This document shows positions 34,204 through 38,505 of a stretch of 38,505 nucleotides of DNA, piece after piece (position 1 is the stretch's first letter; each line of letters starts with the position of its first letter). The notes under the pieces were generated by a model. The model made no database searches. It was not told the origin of the DNA and saw only the letters and a program-made list of their open reading frames with translations. The DNA lies in NCBI GenBank assembly GCA_019509785.1, contig JAEKLQ010000085.1:9448-47952 (forward strand). The letters run 5' to 3'. The position numbers and the translations under genes were made by a program. The stretch comes from Fibrobacterota bacterium (GTDB lineage: Bacteria; Fibrobacterota; Fibrobacteria; UBA11236).

Positions 34204-34219
34204 TGGTCCGGTTCTTGCT
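34204..34219 (+). promoter_or_regulatory. Sigma-54 (RpoN) type promoter of the flagellar operon
   Basis: TGGTCCG-GTTC-TTGCT matches the -24/-12 consensus TGGCACG-N4-TTGCW with two mismatches. The invariant GG (34205-34206) and GC (34217-34218) are separated by the required ten bases. The start would lie near 34230, just ahead of the ribosome site CGGAGG (34232-34237) of flgF. Rod and ring genes are RpoN-dependent in many bacteria, so the context agrees. Confidence 0.65.
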
Positions 34220-34245
34220 TTTTCCGGCCCTCGGAGGCTCATTCC

Positions 34246-34983
34246 ATGGTCAACGGTTTATATACGGCGTCCCGCGCGATGACCAATATCCTCGCCAAGC
34301 AGGACATCCATGCGCAGAACATCGCCAACGCCAGCACCAACGGGTTCAAGATGGCGCGCCTGGTGAATACGGCCGAGGTGACCGTGAGCCGCAACGATGA
34401 AGGCGAGTTGCGGGAGAAAGAGAGCCAGCAGATAAGCGAAGTCTCCACCAGTTTCGCGCAAGGCCCTATGGTCAATACCGGGAACGAATACGATCTGGCC
34501 CTCACCACTCCCGGCTTTTTCATGGTGGAAGCCGAAGATGGCGTGCGCTATACCCGCAACGGAAGCTTCAGCCTCAATTCCTACGGCGAATTGGTGACCT
34601 TGTCGGGCAAACGCGTGCTCGACGAAAGCGGGCAACCCCTGGTCATGAAGGACGGGGGCACCGTGCATTTCATGGACGACGGATCGGTGAACGTCGATGG
34701 TCAAAAGGTCGGCAAGCTCGGCATCGTGGATTTCGCGGACACCAAGAAATTGCGCTACGGCCAGGACGGTTGCTTCGGGAATCCTGATCCCAAAGGCAAT
34801 CCCGCTTCCGTTCCCGCCAATCCGGGCATCAAAAGCGGTTTCCTGGAAGGATCCAACGCGGATCCCATCAACATCATGGTGAACATGATCGCCGATTACC
34901 GGAACTATGAAGCCGCCCAGCATACCATGCATGCAGTCGACGAAACCCTGGGCAAGGCCGTGAACGAAGTCGGCAAGGTCTAA
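34246..34983 (+). CDS. flgF: Flagellar basal-body rod protein FlgF
   Basis: 245 residues, ATG 34246, with GGAGG eight bases upstream. The N-terminal rod motif (MVNGLYTASRAM with HAQNIANASTNGFK) and the C-terminal helix (NMIADYRNYEAAQHTMHAVDE) are the two halves of the coiled-coil that builds the rod. The middle carries VRYTRNGSFSLNSYGELVT as in FlgE/F/G proteins. It is shorter than FlgG and comes first in the operon, which supports FlgF rather than FlgG; some phyla call this gene flhO. Exported by the flagellar type III system, it forms the proximal rod. 14 bases separate it from flgG. Confidence 0.85.
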   Translation: MVNGLYTASRAMTNILAKQDIHAQNIANASTNGFKMARLVNTAEVTVSRNDEGELREKESQQISEVSTSFAQGPMVNTGNEYDLALTTPGFFMVEAEDGVRYTRNGSFSLNSYGELVTLSGKRVLDESGQPLVMKDGGTVHFMDDGSVNVDGQKVGKLGIVDFADTKKLRYGQDGCFGNPDPKGNPASVPANPGIKSGFLEGSNADPINIMVNMIADYRNYEAAQHTMHAVDETLGKAVNEVGKV

Positions 34984-34997
34984 CGCGAGGATAAGCC

Positions 34998-35786
34998 ATG
35001 ATACGCAGCCTATATACATCGGCCACGGGGATGAAGGCGAACCAGCTTTACATCGACAACATTTCCAACAATCTGGCCAACGTGAATACGACCGGTTACA
35101 AGAAATCGAAGCTCGAATTCCAGGAGCTGCTCTACCAGACCATCATCGATCCGGGTTCGGCCACTTCGGATGGATCGAAATCCCCGGCCGGGCTGCAATT
35201 GGGATTGGGCGTGCGCAGCGTGGCCAACCAGAAGATGTTTTCCCAGGGTAACCTGCAAGAGACCAAGAACCCGTTCGATTTGGCCATCACCGGCTCGGGA
35301 TTCCTGCAAGTGCAGTTGCCCAGCGGCGAAATCGCCTACACGCGCGACGGTTCGTTCAAGGTTTCCTCGGACGGAACCCTCTGCACTTCCCAAGGCTATC
35401 CGCTGGAGCCGCAAATCACCGTTCCCGACGGCGGGCACGATATCCAGGTGGATGCGACCGGCAAGGTCTCGGTGCAAGTCGCCGACTCGGGCACGACCGA
35501 GGATATCGGGCAGATCGAAATGGCGAAATTCCTGAACGAAGGGGGCCTTAAATCCCTCGGCAATAACCTGTACCAGACCTCCTCCGCCAGCGGCGATGCC
35601 GAAACGGGCACGCCCGGGACCAACGGCATGGGCACGTTGCAACAGGGCTTCCTGGAAGCCTCCAACGTGGAACTCGTAGAGGAAATGGTCAACATGATCG
35701 TGGCCCAACGCGCCTACGAGATTTCGGCCAAGGCCATCCAAACGTCCGATAGCATGCTCCAATTGGCCAATCAGCTGAGGTCTTGA
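34998..35786 (+). CDS. flgG: Flagellar distal rod protein FlgG
   Basis: 262 residues, the standard FlgG length, with GAGG about eight bases before ATG 34998. MIRSLYTSATGMKANQLYID, then SNNLANVNTTGYKKSK, is the family signature, with ITGSGFLQVQLPSGEIAYTR in the central domain. The closing VNMIVAQRAYEISAKAIQTSD is the C-terminal D0 helix. It polymerises into the distal rod that crosses the P- and L-rings encoded downstream. No unusual features. Confidence 0.93.
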   Translation: MIRSLYTSATGMKANQLYIDNISNNLANVNTTGYKKSKLEFQELLYQTIIDPGSATSDGSKSPAGLQLGLGVRSVANQKMFSQGNLQETKNPFDLAITGSGFLQVQLPSGEIAYTRDGSFKVSSDGTLCTSQGYPLEPQITVPDGGHDIQVDATGKVSVQVADSGTTEDIGQIEMAKFLNEGGLKSLGNNLYQTSSASGDAETGTPGTNGMGTLQQGFLEASNVELVEEMVNMIVAQRAYEISAKAIQTSDSMLQLANQLRS

Positions 35787-35788
35787 TC

Positions 35789-36808
35789 ATGAAGCGGATC
35801 ACCCTCCCGGCCCTGGCCGTCCTTTGCCTGCAAGCGTTGCCCGCCCTGGCGATCCCCGCCGGGGAAGCATCCGGCGACGGCCTGGCGGCCATGCCCGAGA
35901 AGGCCCACGAGCAGGTCGCCATCCGTTTCCAGGACGAATCCACCGTCACCGGCGAGCGCATCCGCCTGGGCGACGTGGCCCGCGTCCTGGCCGGGAGCCA
36001 ACGTGCCGTCGCGGAATTGGAGACCCTGGAGGTGGCCAAGAGCGCCGGATTCGGCCTCACTCGGCTGATCGATACGGATGTGCTTTGCGCGCGCGCCCTG
36101 AAACCCTACGCCGATCGTTTCGCTTTCGACATCGACCATAAAATGATCCGGGTTTCCACCCGGGCCGAGAAGCTGCCCACCGATACCCTGGCCCGCCTGA
36201 TCGACGCTTTCGTGGCCGCCATGCCGCGTACGAAAGGCCTGGTACGGCATTGGGAAATCTCCCGGGCGCCGGCCGAAATACTGGTCCCCGCCATTCCCCA
36301 CAGCCTGGAGCTTGCCTTCGCCGGGGCCAAGCGCAAGGGCAAGGTGGACCTCACCCTAGACATCCGCGACGAACGCCGCGCCTTGCGCCATCTTCCCATT
36401 ACCATCAATTTGCGGGTGGAAGAACCCGTGCTGGTGGCCACCCAGCGCATCGATCACGGCGAGGCCCTCACGCCCGCCAATACCAAGGTGGAAATGCGCG
36501 AGACCACGCAATTCAACGAGGCCGTCATGGGCGACCCCGCCCGCATGCTGGGCCGTCTGTCCAAGGTCACCTTGAATCCGGGCCGCATCGTCACCCCCAT
36601 GGTGGTGGCCATACCGCCGGTGGTGAAGCGGGGACAGGAAGCCAAAATCGTGTATCGCAACGGTTCGGTGAGCGTTACTTCCGGGGCCGTATGCCGGCAG
36701 GACGGCTTGGCCGGCCAGATCATCCTGGCTAAAAGCCTCGCGAGCCAGCGCCTGGTGCGGGTTCGCGTGGACGAGGATGGGACGCTCGAACCGGTCCCCG
36801 GAGGCTGA
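35789..36808 (+). CDS. flgA: Flagellar P-ring assembly chaperone FlgA
   Basis: 339 residues from ATG 35789, two bases after the flgG stop, with GAGG nine bases upstream. A signal peptide (MKRITLPALAVLCLQALPALA) is followed by two domains. The C-terminal half has the SAF-type fold: EEPVLVATQRIDHGEAL, LGRLSKVTLNPGRIVTPMV, KRGQEAKIVYRNGSV and a closing VRVRVDEDGTLEPV. It is about 100 residues longer than the enterobacterial protein, mainly in the N-terminal half. FlgA acts in the periplasm to help FlgI form the P-ring, and flgI is two genes downstream. Confidence 0.85.
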   Translation: MKRITLPALAVLCLQALPALAIPAGEASGDGLAAMPEKAHEQVAIRFQDESTVTGERIRLGDVARVLAGSQRAVAELETLEVAKSAGFGLTRLIDTDVLCARALKPYADRFAFDIDHKMIRVSTRAEKLPTDTLARLIDAFVAAMPRTKGLVRHWEISRAPAEILVPAIPHSLELAFAGAKRKGKVDLTLDIRDERRALRHLPITINLRVEEPVLVATQRIDHGEALTPANTKVEMRETTQFNEAVMGDPARMLGRLSKVTLNPGRIVTPMVVAIPPVVKRGQEAKIVYRNGSVSVTSGAVCRQDGLAGQIILAKSLASQRLVRVRVDEDGTLEPVPGG

Positions 36809-36836
36809 GCGCCGGCGCGGCGCTTAAGGAGAAATC

Positions 36837-37430
36837 ATGCGTAAATCCAATCTCATCCCGATGGCGCTCCTTTCCGCCTTCGCTATAGCGGGGGCCCAGG
36901 CCTTGCCGCATAATTATTCGCTCTACACGGACAAGAAGGCCAAGCGCGCCGAGGACGTGATCACCGTGCTGATCGTGGAAAACGCCAAGGCCAGCAACGA
37001 TACCAAGAGCGCCACGGATAAGTCCCAGGATGCGGGAGTGGATATCAAAGGCGCCACGGTTACCTGGCCCGGTGCGGTTGCCAATGGGATTACGCCCGCG
37101 GTCGGCTTTTCGGGGGGCGTGCACCAGAAATACAACGGACAGGGGACGACGGCGCGCGAAGGCGAGGTCAAGGCCACCTTGTCGGCCCGCATCGTGGCGG
37201 TCTACGACAACGGCAACCTCCTGATCGAAGGCAACAAGGAAGTCGAAGTGAATAACGAAAAGGAAATCCTACGCGTGTCCGGCATCGTACGGCCGGAGGA
37301 TATCTCCCCGGACAATACCGTGATGTCCGAGAAGATCGCGGACGCGCGTATCCAATATACCGGCTCGGGCGATAACCATCAGGCCGCCCGCCCCGGCCTC
37401 CTGGCTCGCTTTTTCAACTGGGTTTTTTGA
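36837..37430 (+). CDS. flgH: Flagellar L-ring protein FlgH, without lipobox
   Basis: 197 residues, ATG 36837, with a strong AAGGAG site. Residues SLYTDKKAKRAEDVITVLIVENAKASNDT and the later GNLLIEGNKEVEVNNEKEILRVSG with VRPEDISPDN are FlgH signatures. The N-terminus is a plain signal (MALLSAFAIAGAQALPHN) with no Cys at the cleavage site, although FlgH is a lipoprotein in E. coli and Salmonella. The protein must then be held in the outer membrane without a lipid. It forms the L-ring bushing around the rod. Confidence 0.9.
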   Translation: MRKSNLIPMALLSAFAIAGAQALPHNYSLYTDKKAKRAEDVITVLIVENAKASNDTKSATDKSQDAGVDIKGATVTWPGAVANGITPAVGFSGGVHQKYNGQGTTAREGEVKATLSARIVAVYDNGNLLIEGNKEVEVNNEKEILRVSGIVRPEDISPDNTVMSEKIADARIQYTGSGDNHQAARPGLLARFFNWVF

Positions 37431-37442
37431 ACGGGGATGATC

Positions 37443-38505
37443 ATGCGGAACGCCATCGCAAGTACCTGCATCGCTTTCGGGCTCGTCGCCTTCCCGGCCT
37501 CCGCCTCGCGCATCAAGGACGTGGCCAGGCTCGACGGCCTGGCTGAGACCCAGCTCATCGGCTACGGCCTGGTGGTGGGCCTCAAGGGCACGGGCGACGG
37601 CCCCCGTACCCAGTTTACGACCCAGAGCGTGGTCAACATGCTCCGTAACACCGGCATCGAGGTCCCCCGCGAACGCATCCAGGTACGCAACGTGGCCGCG
37701 GTCATGGTCACCGCCAAGCTGTTCCCGTTCCTGAAACGCGGATCGAACATCGACGTAACGGTTTCCAGCATCGGCGACGCCAAGAGCCTGGAAGGAGGCA
37801 CCCTTTTGATGTCGCCGCTGCAGGCTACCGATGGGGAGATCTACGCCTTGGCCCAAGGCGCCTTGAGCATTGGCGGAATCAACAAGGACGGGCCGCAGGG
37901 AAAATCCTCCTACACCAAGAACCATCCCATGGTGGGGGAGATCCCCAATGGCGCCATCGTCCAGAAGGAAGCGCCCGGCGGAGCCATGACAACGGAAGAT
38001 TTGCGTATCTCCTTGGCCAATCCTGACTACAGTTCGGCGGTGGCCATGGCCAAGAGCATCAATGCCAACTACAAGAAGCCCATCGCCGAAGCCAAGGATC
38101 CCGTCACGGTGAACGTGTCGGTCCCCGAGGAGTTCAAAGGCAAGCGCATGGAGTTCATCGCCGAAGTGGAAAACCTGGATTTCATGGTCTCGACCGTGGC
38201 CCGGGTGGTCCTGAACGAGAAGACCGGGACCGTTATCGCCGGGGGCAACGTGAGCATTTCCGAAGTGGCGGTGTCCCAAGGGAGCATCGTCGTCCAAGTG
38301 AAGGACAACCAACAGGCGCAAATATCCAACACCAACGCGGCCAACTCGGGGACGACCCAAATCCAGAACTCGACCTCGAATGAGGACGTCTCCGTCAATG
38401 AACCCAAAGCGGAAATGAAGGTCCTACCGACCAGTTCCAACGTGGCCGATTTGGCAAAGTCCCTGAACGCCTTGGGCGTGACCCCGCGCGATATCATCGC
38501 CATCT
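37443..38505 (+). CDS. flgI: Flagellar P-ring protein FlgI (partial, 3' end off window)
   Basis: 354 complete codons are visible, so probably only about 15-20 residues are missing. I chose ATG 37443, with GGGG six bases upstream; an ATG two codons earlier sits directly against that site. After a signal peptide (ending ASA) comes the family opening SRIKDVARLDGLAETQLIGYGLVVGL with GTGDG, later RVVLNEKTGTVIAGGNVSIS and a C-terminal LAKSLNALGVTPRDIIAI, the P-ring hallmark. It forms the ring in the peptidoglycan layer. A stretch rich in Asn, Thr and Ser near residues 300-325 is typical of the loop seen in other FlgI proteins. Confidence 0.93.
   Translation, partial: MRNAIASTCIAFGLVAFPASASRIKDVARLDGLAETQLIGYGLVVGLKGTGDGPRTQFTTQSVVNMLRNTGIEVPRERIQVRNVAAVMVTAKLFPFLKRGSNIDVTVSSIGDAKSLEGGTLLMSPLQATDGEIYALAQGALSIGGINKDGPQGKSSYTKNHPMVGEIPNGAIVQKEAPGGAMTTEDLRISLANPDYSSAVAMAKSINANYKKPIAEAKDPVTVNVSVPEEFKGKRMEFIAEVENLDFMVSTVARVVLNEKTGTVIAGGNVSISEVAVSQGSIVVQVKDNQQAQISNTNAANSGTTQIQNSTSNEDVSVNEPKAEMKVLPTSSNVADLAKSLNALGVTPRDIIAI

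Noticed and set aside
1-38505. tRNA, rRNA, insertion sequences, integrase or attachment sites
   Set aside because: No cloverleaf, rRNA-like stretch, transposase or integrase motif was seen on either strand.

Overview
The window is high-GC, densely coded DNA from a didermic, flagellated bacterium that lives on oligosaccharides. The outer membrane is shown by lipoproteins, predicted beta-barrels ending in an aromatic residue, and flagellar L- and P-ring genes. Menaquinone is made by the futalosine route (mqnB and mqnD). My best guess is a relative of Fibrobacterota or another FCB-superphylum lineage. That is inference: there is no rRNA or tRNA gene here to place it.

Layout. Bases 1-11099 (minus strand) hold one long sugar-uptake operon, read right to left: MalK-type ATPase, CUT1 solute-binding lipoprotein, MalF-type permease, MalG-type permease carrying a large beta-propeller-like insert, two related outer-membrane barrel proteins, and a surface-type lipoprotein with two tandem carbohydrate-binding-like domains that runs off the window. 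A GH1 beta-glucosidase is transcribed divergently from 11250. It is followed by a second, complete importer of the dipeptide/oligosaccharide family (12882-18372). Together these genes could bring an oligosaccharide across both membranes and hydrolyse it in the cytoplasm. The substrate is not proven; a beta-glucoside such as cellobiose is plausible.

Bases 18373-18789 are non-coding with a cluster of hairpins. Then come a DUF3142-like gene, a large helical-repeat exported protein and an exported HELGH putative metallopeptidase (18790-22847). An M23 peptidase and a barrel protein follow on the minus strand (24974-22875), then a membrane protein of unknown role, a PHP phosphoesterase, a mannose-1-phosphate guanylyltransferase, a GT9-like glycosyltransferase and a membrane-bound GAF-GAF-GGDEF diguanylate cyclase. 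A striking inverted pair of GGGTAAA heptamer arrays separates the cyclase from a tightly overlapped pfkB-mqnB-mqnD operon. The window ends in a flagellar rod/ring operon (flgF-flgG-flgA-flgH-flgI), preceded by a good sigma-54-type promoter.

The most unusual items are the permease with the propeller-like insert inside a self-contained two-membrane uptake operon, the heptamer cruciform / G-quadruplex element at 31483-31590, and the exported HELGH protein in its three-gene cassette. All function calls were made by reading the sequence; no database search was run.
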